Assembly (NCBI GenBank): GCA_029948255.1
Contig: JALIZF010001768.1
Coordinates: 372,001 to 436,000 of the forward strand
Reading direction: 5' to 3'
DNA from: Telmatactis stephensoni
Taxonomy: Eukaryota > Cnidaria > Anthozoa > Actiniaria > Isophelliidae
DNA: 64,000 nucleotides
Shown one piece after another: positions 50,877 through 62,975 of the stretch; position 1 is the first letter of the stretch, and each line of letters begins with the position of its first letter. The notes under the pieces are model-generated. The model saw only the letters and a list, made by a program, of their open reading frames with translations. It made no database searches and had not been told where the DNA came from. The position numbers were made by a program, and so were the translations under genes.

Positions 50877-52604
50877 TAGTTTTGTTGTTCTCTTTCTAAA
50901 AGCCGCTTTTATTTAGAAAGTCATTTTTTCTTACGTACATACATACACACATACATAGTTTATTTATACACGGTAAAATCATCAGTAAGAAAATACATCT
51001 TCGCGGGAAGTTGAAGGTGTCCGGCTCAACATGTTGACTTCATCAAATATTTATTTCATTAGTTATTCATTTTTCCAAGGAAGCTTCTCTTACTCTGTGG
51101 TTTGAATCAAATTATTTATTCATTGGTTGTTCTTGTGATTTTTTGAATCTTTTCAAGTTAAAATAACTGCTCAGTGGCATTTGAAAAATCATATTTTCTC
51201 CGTCGGGTCGGAATGTCGCAAAAAATGATTAATATTCGTGCACCAGTAATACGTTGATCTATTTTTCAGTTGTTTCTTTTCAGTTTTTCGTCTGCGTATA
51301 TTAAGTTCAGTAGTTTTTTCTTGTCTAATTCGTTTTCTATATTTATTTTTTGTCGGTTTCCAGTTTCTCTGGACTCGCCCATGCATAAGTTTTTTTTTCG
51401 TGTAAAACCTATCGAGCGTTTTCACGAGCAAACTTTGAGTTTAACGTTTAGAACGCTCTCTGGAAACCAGTTCAGCTCAACCAAACTACAACAAATTATC
51501 GTCCCAAAAGCTCTTCTTTTGCCCCGTTAAACTGAAAGACGAATATCTTCACTTAATTCACAAAGTATAAACAAGGAATCGAAAAGACAAAAAAGGACAA
51601 AAAAGAATTATGCGGAACGTGAAAATATGTAAAGTTTGTCCAAAACTAGTGACGTGGGTCAGTAAGCGATGCAGCATGCCTTTCCGCATGAACGTAAATT
51701 TCCGTCAGTGTAAAGTTGTTTCAAATGATATGTTAAATCTTTCTGAGGCTTCCCAATTTTTACATTTTCAACTGGATTTACAAAAGCAATGACAAAAAAG
51801 AGTTTATATGAAAAAAATCTGACCACAAAATGTCACTTTCAGTTGTACCGCGGTCACCCATTGTTCGTTTGTTTTCCTTGGTACAAATTTCTATACTGTC
51901 CTGGGTAAACAGTTCGTATTCAAGCTTCAAAGCTTCTTTTGTTCTCCATGAAAAGTTGCAGCTTTGGGCCTTAAGCTTTGTCAAATAACCTGAGTCAATT
52001 GAGGTCCGAACCGAACGTGACTCATGCGCTCGTATACAAATACAAAGAAATTCTTGCAAAACTTGATTGATACAGTATTTTGTTGGTAGCGGATGGCCAA
52101 CATTGGGAAATAACCATAAAATATAATAGAATTTCTATGAAATGTTTTTAAAACTTTTTTCATTGATCTAAGTTTACGGCATTGTATGCCAAAGTGTTCT
52201 TTTGTCTCTCCCGAGTTTGTGCGCAAAGGGATTTGATCTAGATACGTCGTTGCTGAGTCACTTACAAAATCAACCATGCGTTCGTAAATAGGTGCACCAT
52301 ACCGTCAAAGCTAGGGCCAATAGTTTATCTTTGCATATCTTATGGACCACGAGTCGATGATCACAGATAACCTTGCGTGCAATTACCGATACACAAACTG
52401 ACCGTCTTTGAATGATTTAATAGCGGTACACCATAGTAATTTGATCCAAATTGTCAACATGTTGACAGCTTTGCCCTATTAACACTGCCAAAAATTGGAA
52501 TTAGTGAGTCATTCGAAGCCGGCTACCTGTAGTGCAACATCAACTTTGGTCGTTCCCAATTTTGAACAAATTACGACAATTCTTTGAAGGGCTTTTTAAC
52601 AATA
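50877..52604. other. Upstream of GPCR 2, no gene seen
   Basis: Includes a short CATA-rich tract near 50940 and AT-rich DNA. It should contain the promoter of the receptor at 52605, though no clear core elements were picked out. Confidence 0.35.
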
Positions 52605-53729
52605 ATGGCTTTAAATGCTACACAAGCGACTGTTACACCGACAAACAATGGTTCAAATACTGCTAACTTTATGGAGAAGACTCCACTAGTATTACTGATT
52701 CTCTATAGTATGCTATACATTGTTACGTATATAATCGCCATCGTTGGTAATGTTATGGCAATGTTGACTTGCTACAAGAACTATCGGCTGACCACATCCA
52801 TTCTACTAGTCTACATCGCAAGCCTGGCGATCGCTGATCTACTCTTCACACTTCTCACGACTTTTGATTACGTCTATTTCTTCACAAATAGTTGGCCCGG
52901 AGGAAATACTGTTTGTAAACTCCAAGGATTCTTCGTGGAGACATCTTATAGTGCTTCTATATTAACTTTGGTGGCTATAAGCTATGAAAGATTTCGCTCT
53001 GTTGCGTCCAAAGGGCTAGCGCGGGGGCAGCGCATCGAACGCCGTACGATCATCAGCAAAGGAATTTGGATCTTCTCCGCTGTCATCTCTCTACCGCTAT
53101 TTTATGGGTATTCAGTAATTGAGGAGCAAAAGACCGGACGATTACTTTGCGTGAACAACGTCTCTTGGGGCGACACGGGCCGCCAAGTGTACTACACTTG
53201 CCAAGCAGTATTCATCTATCTTCTTCCTCTCTCCTTCATGATCTGGGCGCATCTGCGAATCTTTCGAGTACTCAAAGTCCACGCCGCCAAGAAGATGGCC
53301 AGCACTGTTGAAAGTAAACAAAGAAAAATCACGCACATGTTAGCTGTTGTTACCGTCATCTTTTTTGCTTGCTGGTCACCATTTATTGTCGTGCGAGCGC
53401 TGCGATATTATTACGTCTACGAAGGCTTTGAGCTCTGGAAACTCACCCAATTGATCATCTTGGTCAACTCTGCTATTAATCCAGTCCTGTACTGCTTCTA
53501 CAGTGGACAATTCCGATTAGCCTTTAAACAGATGATGACTTGCAAGTGGAGATTGAGTTTACGTAAATTATCTGTAAGAGCGTCAAGACGTGGAAGGGAC
53601 AGCAACTCACCTAATAGCTTCGCGGACAAGTCGGATGGTGAACAAGGGAGTACATTATCTGCTTGGCAAAAATTGAGCACACTGGCAAGACCCAAATCAG
53701 CATCTACGACTAGTACTAATAAAATCTAG
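52605..53729 (+). CDS. Class A (rhodopsin-like) G-protein-coupled receptor, intronless
   Basis: Seven-helix receptor of 374 residues on one exon. The open frame extends to a TTG at 52584, but the first ATG is at 52605 (MALNATQ). Sequons at N4 and N15 mark an extracellular N-terminus. Canonical landmarks are present: GN at 48-49 in helix 1; LAIAD with Asp78 in helix 2; Cys104 and Cys182 for the loop disulfide; E-R-F at 128-130 in the DRY position; CWSP at 256-259; and NPVLY at 292-296. The C-terminal tail of about 70 residues is Ser/Thr and Arg/Lys rich (SVRASRRGRDS), offering sites for GPCR-kinase phosphorylation. It looks like the peptide-receptor branch of class A and is the paralogue of the receptor at 677-1759, which has lost two of these motifs. 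The ligand is unknown. Confidence 0.95.
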   Translation: MALNATQATVTPTNNGSNTANFMEKTPLVLLILYSMLYIVTYIIAIVGNVMAMLTCYKNYRLTTSILLVYIASLAIADLLFTLLTTFDYVYFFTNSWPGGNTVCKLQGFFVETSYSASILTLVAISYERFRSVASKGLARGQRIERRTIISKGIWIFSAVISLPLFYGYSVIEEQKTGRLLCVNNVSWGDTGRQVYYTCQAVFIYLLPLSFMIWAHLRIFRVLKVHAAKKMASTVESKQRKITHMLAVVTVIFFACWSPFIVVRALRYYYVYEGFELWKLTQLIILVNSAINPVLYCFYSGQFRLAFKQMMTCKWRLSLRKLSVRASRRGRDSNSPNSFADKSDGEQGSTLSAWQKLSTLARPKSASTTSTNKI

Positions 53730-54189
53730 AACAATACAGTACACGAGCTGGTTAAGTCTACTCAGTGACATTTATATACACTAATTATACCTACTTTAGC
53801 AAATTAGACGGATATATACCGTAAGTTTATCAGGCAATTGAAGCCGAATTAGTAATTAGTGACGATACGAAGATAAGACTTTTTTGTCAACATAATTTAG
53901 TTACTATGTAACTATTTCTCGTTCTGTTCGCTAGAACATTTTTATTTCAGAATTTCAATTTTAGTCGACAGATTTGTTTCTTTAGATGGAATAATCTACA
54001 TTATAAATATTATCAATCTCAAAATAAGCAAGCGAAGATTTATTACAGTTTAGATAAATTTAACTTCAAGAGCATTATAACTTCCAAAAATATTTGATTT
54101 GTATATATATTTAGTTTAGTTGCAAAAAAATAAGTTATTATTAGATGTCTTTAGATTTAGCCTGGCAAAATATTACGCCGTAATTAGCT
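53730..54189. other. 3' flank of GPCR 2
   Basis: AT-rich sequence that probably includes the receptor's 3' UTR; no other gene is seen. Confidence 0.4.
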
Positions 54190-54785
54190 CTAGAAAGTGA
54201 GATTTAAAAGTGAAAATAGCCTTAGACAAAAAATTGAAAAAATTGCAAAGAAAACTAGAAATTTAAAAACACAATAATATAATTGTTGCAGTTTGACTGA
54301 TGGTACTAATTTATGACGTCAGTTCAGTATTTATGATGAGTTGCGAAATGCTTCACCGAGTTTATTTTGAAATGTTTTCAGTTTTTGAACCTCTAGTTCG
54401 TCCATTAGTAGTCTAAATAAAGAAAATAATATTACAATTAATAGATAGTCTACAGTAACTTTGATTGACTGAAAAAGAAGGGAGAGAGTTTTAGTGCCGA
54501 AAGTGAAAATCGCCTTCGAAAAAATCGCAAAGGAAAAAAGAAATTTAAAAACACAATCATACAATTGTTGCAGTTTGACTGACGGTACCAATTTATGATA
54601 TCAGTTCAGTATTTATGAACGAGTTGCGAAATGCTTCACCGAGTTTATTTTGAAATGTTTTCAGTTTTTGTGCCTCTAGTTCGTCCATTAGTCTAAACTA
54701 AGAAAATAATATTACAATATAATAGATGCCTACAGGAACTATGATTGACTGAAAAAGAAGGGAGAGAATTTAGTACTGATAAGAT
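54190..54785 (+). repeat. Tandem duplication, period 282 bp
   Basis: GTTGCAGTTTGACTGA occurs at 54285 and 54567. The surrounding blocks (CAGTTCAGTATTTATGA, AATGCTTCACCGAGTTTATT, ACTGAAAAAGAAGGGAGAGA) repeat in the same order. Two copies, roughly 90 percent alike by eye. Confidence 0.85.
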
Positions 54786-56335
54786 TGTCAAGGAAAATAT
54801 GATGAGGCTGTCCGTCAACAGCTGTGTAAGTGAAATAAATGAACTTTACTATTAGCAAATAAATAATAAATTCCCTTCTGTCATGTTTACTAATTATTCT
54901 CAAAAGCTGCGGTTTTGCAGTGTTGGAAATGTTGTTGTGGGGTTTTCGTTCGTTAACAGCGGTCGGAAACAATCTTTTGAAAGTATATTTAATACATTTG
55001 AAAACAAAAAAGAAAACGAACGCCAAAGCCACACTGTATCAAAACCCGGAAGGTCATCTCTATGGAGCAAAGTGAAAACGGAACCCGTGGACTGAACCAG
55101 CTGAGTTTCTAACTCTGTAATTCAATATTCTCAAGGACTTATTTTGTGGAGTTGACTCATGATCAGAAAGCCTTTTAGGTTCAAACTGTGCGAAATTTAT
55201 TGCCTTATTAGAACACTAACTAGGTCGATCCGACATATCACCAAAAGAGCTGAGAAAAGCTAGGGTTTCTGTATCATCATCCCACCGCAGTCTTTGGCTC
55301 TGTGTTGATGATAGCGTTGATTCAGTCAAACTTGACATGATTCTATTATCTTTGATTAGAGGCATATTTTTCGCTCGTCTTCAAGCAAATAATTCAAAGG
55401 ATACTCTACAAATAATAAACTTTATACGAATTTGCCAGATATTTGTATTGTAAAAAAGTGACGGCAGAAGGCCAATCTTAATTGGCAAAATATCGAGTGC
55501 TGGCTGTGCAAGGCTGAAGCAGATATGCCCCTCCCCCTCCCCCCTGCATTTGTACATTTTAAAAATATTATGAGGATTTTTTAGGCACGTAAGTAGTTCA
55601 GTTTTGAAATTCAGTATTGCAATGCATTTATTTTTAGCATCGAAACCGGGTATTCATATGGAAATTATTTATATAGTTACAGTCTTCAGCCTCTTGAACT
55701 ACTTACCAAATGTAAAATTAGTCTCATATTTAATTCCGGTGAATATCGACTTGAAGACACTGCCAAAGTTATATGGACTTTCAGCTTGATCTATTTCTTT
55801 TTTGAAACATGCATTTATTTATTTTCTTAGCTCTTCGTTCTTTTAAGTATAGTACTGTTTATTTCTGGCTGCCACGACAACCTTTCTGTTGCTTCGAAAA
55901 CATACGGAAATAGATTCCATTGTTTTGTCTTTTCTCGTACTGGTAGAGGTCAGTGTTACCTCACTAAGTGCAATGGTGCATGGAGTTTTGCGTTGGCGTA
56001 TAGTAGCCCTTGATCAAAATATAGTCCCCTCAGCTGTCGATTTATAAGTTCCTCTTCTAAGGCAACTGCCCTAGGTCTGGACAACACTTTCTTGAATACA
56101 ACTGAAGCCAATGATCCTTACTAAGTGGATAAAATGGTGTTGTTATCCACTGCATACTGGACCTACAGGAAATGAAATTGAAAAATCGACTGATATAGTC
56201 TCTGCGAGTCATGTCATTATATATGTGGCCTGGCTTTGAAGCAGGAAGCTGTTTGAAAGGCTGATAGAGTAGCTAGGCTAAATTTGAAAGCACTTCAAGA
56301 TCTTCAAGAAACCCAGCTAGCCAAATAAATGGCGA
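54786..56335. other. Intergenic, no gene seen
   Basis: No supported exons. Some short open frames (for example 54883-55095) have no recognisable features. Confidence 0.35.
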
Positions 56336-56412
56336 GGCAAAATGCGAGCGATGAGTAAAATGTCAGCCCGTAATACACAAGAAAATATCTAATAAAGGAT
56401 TTATTATACAAT
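56336..56412 (+). repeat. Fragment of the insert seen at 17187-17270
   Basis: GAGCGATGAGTAAAATGTCA and CCCGTAATACACAAGAAAAT with the following AAAGGATTTATTATA match the insert at 17205-17265. Confidence 0.8.
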
Positions 56413-56897
56413 TGCTTTTTTGCTTTGTTTTTAACAGTATTTTTATCATCGAAACAGTCCTTTTTGAAAACCAGCGCGCGCGCGCTTCAAACCGGTTTGA
56501 ACGGAAGCCTTGACGTCATGCAGGGCCGAATACGCAAACCGGTTTTCTAGAGGGTGTTACCGTCCCATATTGGCCTTCAAACGATACCTTATTTGGTAAA
56601 TTTCGTCACAATTGAATAATAAACAGCTGTAACAGGCAAAAATATGCCAGTTAGAATTAAACATGTGATATTCGTTTGAGTGCACATAACCAAAACCCAA
56701 ATTTGGACTTTGTTTTTGAGCTCTAAGGGACCCAAGTGGTTCAAACTGAGGAGAGCCAACTCAAAACCTGTGAGTATTGGCAAAAGTAGACAGAGTGTCT
56801 GTCAGCACAGGCTTCCCATGCTCTGTGGTCACTGTTAGCTATTGAGTCATTTCGACGTAATGAGAGAACTGCATGTACGCTGAAAAATATCATGCAT

Positions 56898-57176
56898 CAA
56901 GAGACCATAATACTAAGAGAGCGAAGCTCAGTATTGATGTCTGTGCCATGTTCGTGGCGGCTAAGGCTATTTTTAGTAACTTCGCCAGTCGCGCGCGCAA
57001 GGCCCTCAACCAATAGAATTTGCTTTTTGGCGTGCGCGCGGAAGGGACCGTTTGAATTCTATTGTTTAAGTGCCTTGCGCGCGCGATGGCGAAGTTACTA
57101 AAAATAGCCTTAGCCGCCACGAACATGGCACAGACATCAATACTGAGCTTCGCTCTCTTAGTATTATGGTCTCTTG
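56898..57176. mobile_element. Near-perfect palindromic MITE, 279 bp
   Basis: The arms of about 110 bp (CAAGAGACCATAATACTAAG ... ACTTCGCCA) are almost identical in mirror image. The centre, AATAGAATTTGC...TTTGAATTCTATT, is looser. Direct repeats CATGCAT flank it (56891-56897 and 57177-57183). Open frames on both strands are shadows of the palindrome. Confidence 0.88.
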
Positions 57177-57269
57177 CATGCATCCTGTGACTGAAAGTTT
57201 CTTAATTTGGATGCGTTTGTGATCCGACTGAAGGTTTCTCCAGACTGCGGGGCTCAAGTATAGTCGTCG

Positions 57270-57452
57270 AGGGGCTAGGCCTACTCCGGGCCCTAAAATC
57301 GCCTATTATCGCTTAATATCGCGTAATATCGCTCAATATCGCCCAAGAGCGCCAACGAACTCGAAGGGCTAAAATTTCCCAATATCGCCTAAGATCGCTT
57401 AAAATCGCATAAGGTCGTCCAAAATAACAGCGTTTTTAGGGCCCGGGGTAGG
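57270..57452. mobile_element. MITE-like element with internal ATATCGC tandem units
   Basis: AGGCCTACTCCGGGCCCTAAAA at 57277 is mirrored by TTTTAGGGCCCGGGGTAGGCT ending at 57452. Between them is a 10-11 bp repeat of the kind TAATATCGCY and TAAGATCGCT, about 11 units, broken by a short unique segment near 57350. Confidence 0.75.
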
Positions 57453-58124
57453 CTTTGTGCTCACTAAGCCATGTTGGATTCTTACGCATTCAGGACACCG
57501 TAGACAGAGTATAAATGTTCTTGAAATTTACAGTACCTCCCTAGCATTGTATTGTATTGTAAGTGTCTTATTTATAATCACTTGCTTACTTAACAAATAG
57601 ATCAGGCGTAACCATGTTCTGTACTCTGATGGAACACGAAAGTGGAGCTGTAGAAAAAAGTTATAGAAATCACGAGCCGTAGGCGTGGTTTGTGACTTCA
57701 AATCCAAGGTTTACTTTCCTTTCATCACATAACCTTTTCCCACCGTTCGGGTGTAGAAATACAGAAAATGACAGGAGTTTTTCCAGACTGGTTTTGAGTT
57801 GGTCGCGAGGGATTGCGCATTAAAGGGATAGATTTTCTTGTGTTTATGAAATGTTTGCTTATTTTGCGAATGAAATATAGACTGGACGGACTCACAACAA
57901 AGATTGTAAGTAAAACATTTTGAACTTGTGACGTCACTTCTCTTATCTGTACTCTGATAAAGTATGGCTAATTGACCAATCAGATCGCGCGCTCGCAAAA
58001 ATATCATTATATTAAACTTCATAAATTATAACTGATATTGATGAAAAGTGATCAACTCTTGTTTTTATTTACACTCTTGAATTTTTTTAACAATACAATG
58101 GAATACAATCAACATATTAGAATA

Positions 58125-58263
58125 GAGTGATCGCACTTAGTCCGTGAAATTGTACTAGCTAAATAATGCAAAATAGCACTAATAAACAATGGAAAACAAA
58201 GGATTATCTATTTTTAGTACAAAGTAGATTTTGTACTTTTTCACGGGTTAAGTGCGATCACTC
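58125..58263. mobile_element. TA-flanked MITE, 139 bp
   Basis: GAGTGATCGCACTTAGTCCG is mirrored by CGGGTTAAGTGCGATCACTC, with TA on each side (58123-58124, 58264-58265). Confidence 0.85.
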
Positions 58264-59406
58264 TAACTTTATTTAAGAAGAGAGATGTAATAACCTATTA
58301 CAATTTTCTAATTAGAAAAGTAGATATATACAACGTGCATAATATTGAAGTGAACACTACTATAACTACAATAGGACAATTGTAAATTTCTGATTTGCAA
58401 AATTATAAGTATCGGTAAATGTTGACAAAAGCACACAATATATAAATCAATGGAGAAAAAGTTGAATATGCACAATTGAACAAGTTTACAAGTTAAACAG
58501 TCATTTGACAAAAATCTACTGTGGTCCATTGTAAATTGCCGCAAGTGGAATACCGGCCCAGTTGTTCAAGAGTGGATTAACCCTAACCCAGGATTGAAAT
58601 CGATGGTTTTCTATATGTTTAACACTGCAGTTAGCGCTAGCCTACTTTCAAACAACTGCATGGGTCCCGTATAGTATTTCAATCTTTCAGTTCTTTTATC
58701 CGAGAAACTGATCACGGACCGAAACCGACCATTCAACGACTTCAAACTGCGTAAAGATACCAAACATTTAGAAACTCTTTCTTTCGACGCCTACACCACA
58801 GTAAAATTTCACTGAAAGAATTCCGTTTCTCTGATAGTTTAGAAAGTATCTCTTCAGTCTCTAGACTACTGACAAAATTTCGTCTTTTAAATATATTTTA
58901 GACGCTCTTTCCCATGTTGCAAAGCAATTGATACCACCTGTACAGAACCCACTCTTTTGGTAGACACAGAAACTCTTTCTAAAATTGCAAGGCTGTTTAT
59001 ATACAAATTGTTACTTCGTTACTTTTGTACAACACACCACAGTTAGTTTCTCTACTAAGTAAATTTCGTTTTTGATATAACCTAAGACACTCTTTCCAGT
59101 TTAGAGTTTTTGCACCATCACATGAGAGCACCATGTTGGAAGGCAGAACAGTTGAATCTCAGATTCCCCGGGGCATTTTGCGATTCTTTCTGATGTAAAA
59201 TTATTCTATTTTTCCTGCCACCAACAAGGCCACTTTCACCTCACTTTGCAAAACCTCTGTTTATACAAGCTGTAACTATTGCACAAGACACCACAGGAAG
59301 AGTGGTCTACTGAGAAAATCTCATAACTATTGTCCAAAACACCACAGAAAAATCCTTTACTTAGAAAATCCCGTTTCTTTGATAGAAAATGGCATTAGCA
59401 TGCAAC
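58264..59406. other. 3' flank of the beta-helix membrane protein gene
   Basis: Contains the decayed MITE relative at 58553-58673. The rest, with repeated ACTCTTTC-like motifs (58770-59110), probably includes the 3' UTR of the minus-strand gene that ends at 59407. No other gene. Confidence 0.4.
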
Positions 59407-62400
59407 CTACTCAGTAAACATGGCATTGGAATGCCCTTGCATCGCATCGTCGATGTCATTAGCGGCAACATTCACAAGGTTTCTTTCTTGTTCTCCTTTT
59501 TTACAACATCGACAACAACAGTTCATCAGTTTTCGCACAAGAACAATTACAAGGCGAATACCCTGTGATACGAATGCAGACACCACAAGAACACAAAAGG
59601 CAGCAGGAAGAAAACCTAATATCGCCACTTGCACCCATTGCAGCACTTGGAAATAACCTTCATTCGGACCGGTGGGCTCAACGGCTGCGGAAACAAAGCT
59701 GGCTTTCATAAGGTTGATTATGGCAATGAAAAAGAGTACCAGTAGGGAGATCGACTCGCATTTGTTCATTGTGGGGCTGCGGTAAGGTTTAATCATGACA
59801 TGATGTGCAAAAATTAGCAGACAAGTAATGCTCAAACAACACAAGCGTAACATTGGATTCGATATGAATCCGTAAAAACACAAAAGAACGAATCTTCGAC
59901 CAATCAACACGCTTTCCCAGTAAACTGTGCCTGATTTCTCCTCCTCGGGCCTCGGCAGACAGAAAGGATCATGGAAAATTTTTTTGATTTCTGTAGTATC
60001 TTCAGGCGGATGGTGAACCAGTTGAGCTTGCTTGAAATATTGTACTGACCAATATATCAGAAACGGTAACGGCAGAATGCATGAGGCCAAAAACTCCTTA
60101 ACAGAAATGCAATTCTTTTGCAGTTTCCAAGATGCCCAGAAAACTACAAAGATGAAGGGTATAGTGAATATAAGAACATACCCGATCAAAACGCTCTGCC
60201 ATGCCTGCAAACATTCAATGTTTCCGTCGTAAAATAGTCGCCACGTATTACCCATTGGCACGCAATGCAATAGTTTTAACGACGTCTCTGTCAGCCTTTG
60301 GTAGCCTAGCAACAATGTTTCTATGGCGGCTGCGAGATAAAGAACAAGGGAAGGAGCATCACGACGCCTGGCTTTGCTAAGCAATCCATGGATCATGTAA
60401 AGCGGAAACAGACAAAGCATGATTGCTACAACATTCAGAGTTAGAAACAATTCTTTGGTAACAACCGTCAGCCCTGCAAAGGGACATCCCAAGGAATGGC
60501 TGAGAAACAATCGCGTCTCAAAGCTAAAAAAACCTACAACTGTAGCGATAAAACCAACCCTCTCGAAATGCTTTTTGCTGGTACTGATAAGCAAAAGTTC
60601 TGAGACCTGGTAGAAGTAAAATACAATTTGGGTGTATCCTCCAGTGCGATGCTCATCTGGATCGTCGTTTCGGTTCCGAAACCAAAGAATTAGTTTGCTG
60701 AGTTTGGAAAAGTTGAAGAGCGGAGGTTTGAAAACCAGATACAGAGCAAAGACAATAATGTAGGCAATGATGACTGGCCAGAACCAATAGTCTTGGCATC
60801 GCTTTCTCTCTCTGCACTCGGTATTAAACAGGTTCTCAGTATACCCACTAGCACACTGACCGCACAGCACACCACCTCGGTTGCCATAGCAACTGTTGTA
60901 GTTCGAAAGAGACTGATTGTGAGATCGTTGGCAATAGTCACGAGGACAAAGTATGAACCGAAGAGTGTGACCATCTGTGGAGGTTTTATATCCCCAGAAG
61001 TTCGTTTTGGCTTTGATGTCAGTATTCCCGAAGCAAGTGGCACCGTAGGGACAAGCTAAACACGAGGACTGTGTAACAACTGAAAACCCTTTGGATCGAC
61101 CTCTAACCAGACTATACGTACGTGAGGGACAGTTCTTACAGGAAAATGTCAAAGAACTGTATTTAGAACCGTTTTCAGTCTTTCCTTTATAAACCTTTTG
61201 TAGTTGGCTGCCCACTGGACACTCTATAGAAGTTAATTGATCAGTTTTTAGCGACTTCCCTGACAAAGAAATAATTCGATGAGTGTCCAAAAGACTATCT
61301 GTGACGAAGGAGGAATTTGTGATGATTATTTGCGAAGTGCTCACACACGAAATAAAGTAACCACTTGTAACTGCAAGCGATGGAAAATCGGAATCTTTTA
61401 TCAAATGGAGAAAAGAAGTGTTTTGAATGGTCAAGCTGCTCCACACCACCACATCCCCACCGTGATGAATTCGAAGGCCAACGTTATTTCTGAAGTAACA
61501 ATTTTGAAACGAAGTATTGGTATTCGAAAACACAACTCCCAGAGGGGCAACGTTTTCTTCGAAACGCGACTTTTCGAACAAAATGTGACTGCCTTGTGAT
61601 GCAATCGGGTTGAGAAGCTTAATTAAAGCGGGTAGGTTGTCGCGCGCAGATGTATTGGTGTAGTGGTTGTGACGAAATAACGACCTGGTAACAAGAATGG
61701 ACACGTTCGCTTCTTGATCTGCGTTACCCACGGTAATTAGACTCTGTGTAGCGACAGTGTCTTCAACTTTAACACCATCGAAGACCATATAAAATACAGT
61801 AGTTTTCAGTTTCTTAGCCATATGAAGTTGTACGCCAACAGCAATTGATGCTAACTGGTACAACGCGTGCCTAGGATGGTAGCCATAGAACAAGGTGTCT
61901 TGTATCCGAATATTAGCCCCCCAGTACGCGTACTGGTTCCACGGACTATCTGTAACCTCAAAACTACGAATATTTCTGGCAAAGATACAATCTTTGACAA
62001 TAATATTGGTGTAAGTCGTGGGAAATATTATCACAGCTTGTCCTAAAGTTAAGTTCATTGTTACATTTTTCAGACTAACATAAACAGCCTTGCAAACAAT
62101 TACGCGACCGATATTTGAAACAAAGGTGGTATTAAAAACTCGAAGAATGCAAAACGATGTGGCATCATCAAGGCACAACTTAACAAGACTAGTAGCTATT
62201 GAAACAATGAAGTTCTCTGAAAAAACAGAGTTCCTAATTATTGTTGTTACCCAGGGTGTTCCTCCGAAAGTTCGGTGAATTTTGCAAATCAAGAAACCTC
62301 CAGTGTTTTTGGTGAAGACGATGCCATCGCAGTATATGTTCAGTTGAAAGTTATAACTTGGCGCCAATATATTAACAGAATCGTTTTGATTGTGCGTAAA

Positions 62401-62975
62401 GGTAGTATTACGAATGACAAGGAATACCTGTGTATTGTTTGAAAGGCCTTCTGCTCCAAAACCTAAACACCAGGTATTGTTGTGAAAGATCGTTCCTTCG
62501 ATTGTTATTGTCGCTGTTGTTCTTACCTTGATGATGGATATAATCGCAAAAGCTTTTGGACCAAGAACGTTTCTTATAGTGCAGTTGTATATGGCAATTG
62601 AGTGAGGTATAAAGATTAATGGTGTGCTGATTAATATCAGATTCGACAAGGTAACCAGACCTGCCGACTCTGAAGTAGCGTTAAAATTAACACCAAACTT
62701 GCAATAAATGTGAGGTGTTGTGTTGAACCCTTCGATGACCATTCTGGTGATATAGACATATTTTGGCATGTTAACACAGTCATACGGGTCCTGCGCTGTT
62801 CCCGTTCCGTCGACATAAACATGAAGGCCACTTGATGCTTTGCTAAAGGCTTTGGCGAGTGTCTTGCACGGCTCAATATTGGAACCACAAGTGTCGGTGT
62901 CCTTTCCATTTTGGCGAGAGACAAACACATGCTGTAGTGGTTTGATCAGTTGTTCTTTCTGGTGAGATATGTGAG
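59407..62975 (-). CDS. Large beta-helix, Cys-rich, multi-pass membrane protein (5' exon missing)
   Basis: One 3569 bp exon encodes at least 1188 residues. It opens after a strong acceptor (TTTATTTATTTCAG/CTCAC, 62976/62975) in phase 1; the frame has no ATG in the exon's first part, so an upstream exon with start and signal peptide must exist and was not found. About residues 1-575 resemble a right-handed beta-helix: many short NTTF/NNTF/FxxN turns, an opening GKDTDTCG...PCKTLAKA as in polymorphic-membrane-protein-like repeats, and dozens of sequons. A Cys-rich region follows (about 580-725, ECPVGSQ, SCKNCPS, CLACPYGATC, CGQCASGY), like GCC2/GCC3-type modules. Then come roughly nine to ten hydrophobic helices (about 730-1130), starting YWFWPVIIAYIIVF, and a Cys cluster CCCRCC before the cytoplasmic tail. 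A cell-surface receptor or transporter-like role is possible; the function is unknown. Confidence 0.85.

Noticed and set aside
52584..52604. GPCR 2 start at 52584
   Set aside because: The codon is TTG; the ATG at 52605 is the supported start.
56890..57183. Open frames of 69 and 97 codons on opposite strands
   Set aside because: They are mirror readings of a palindromic MITE.
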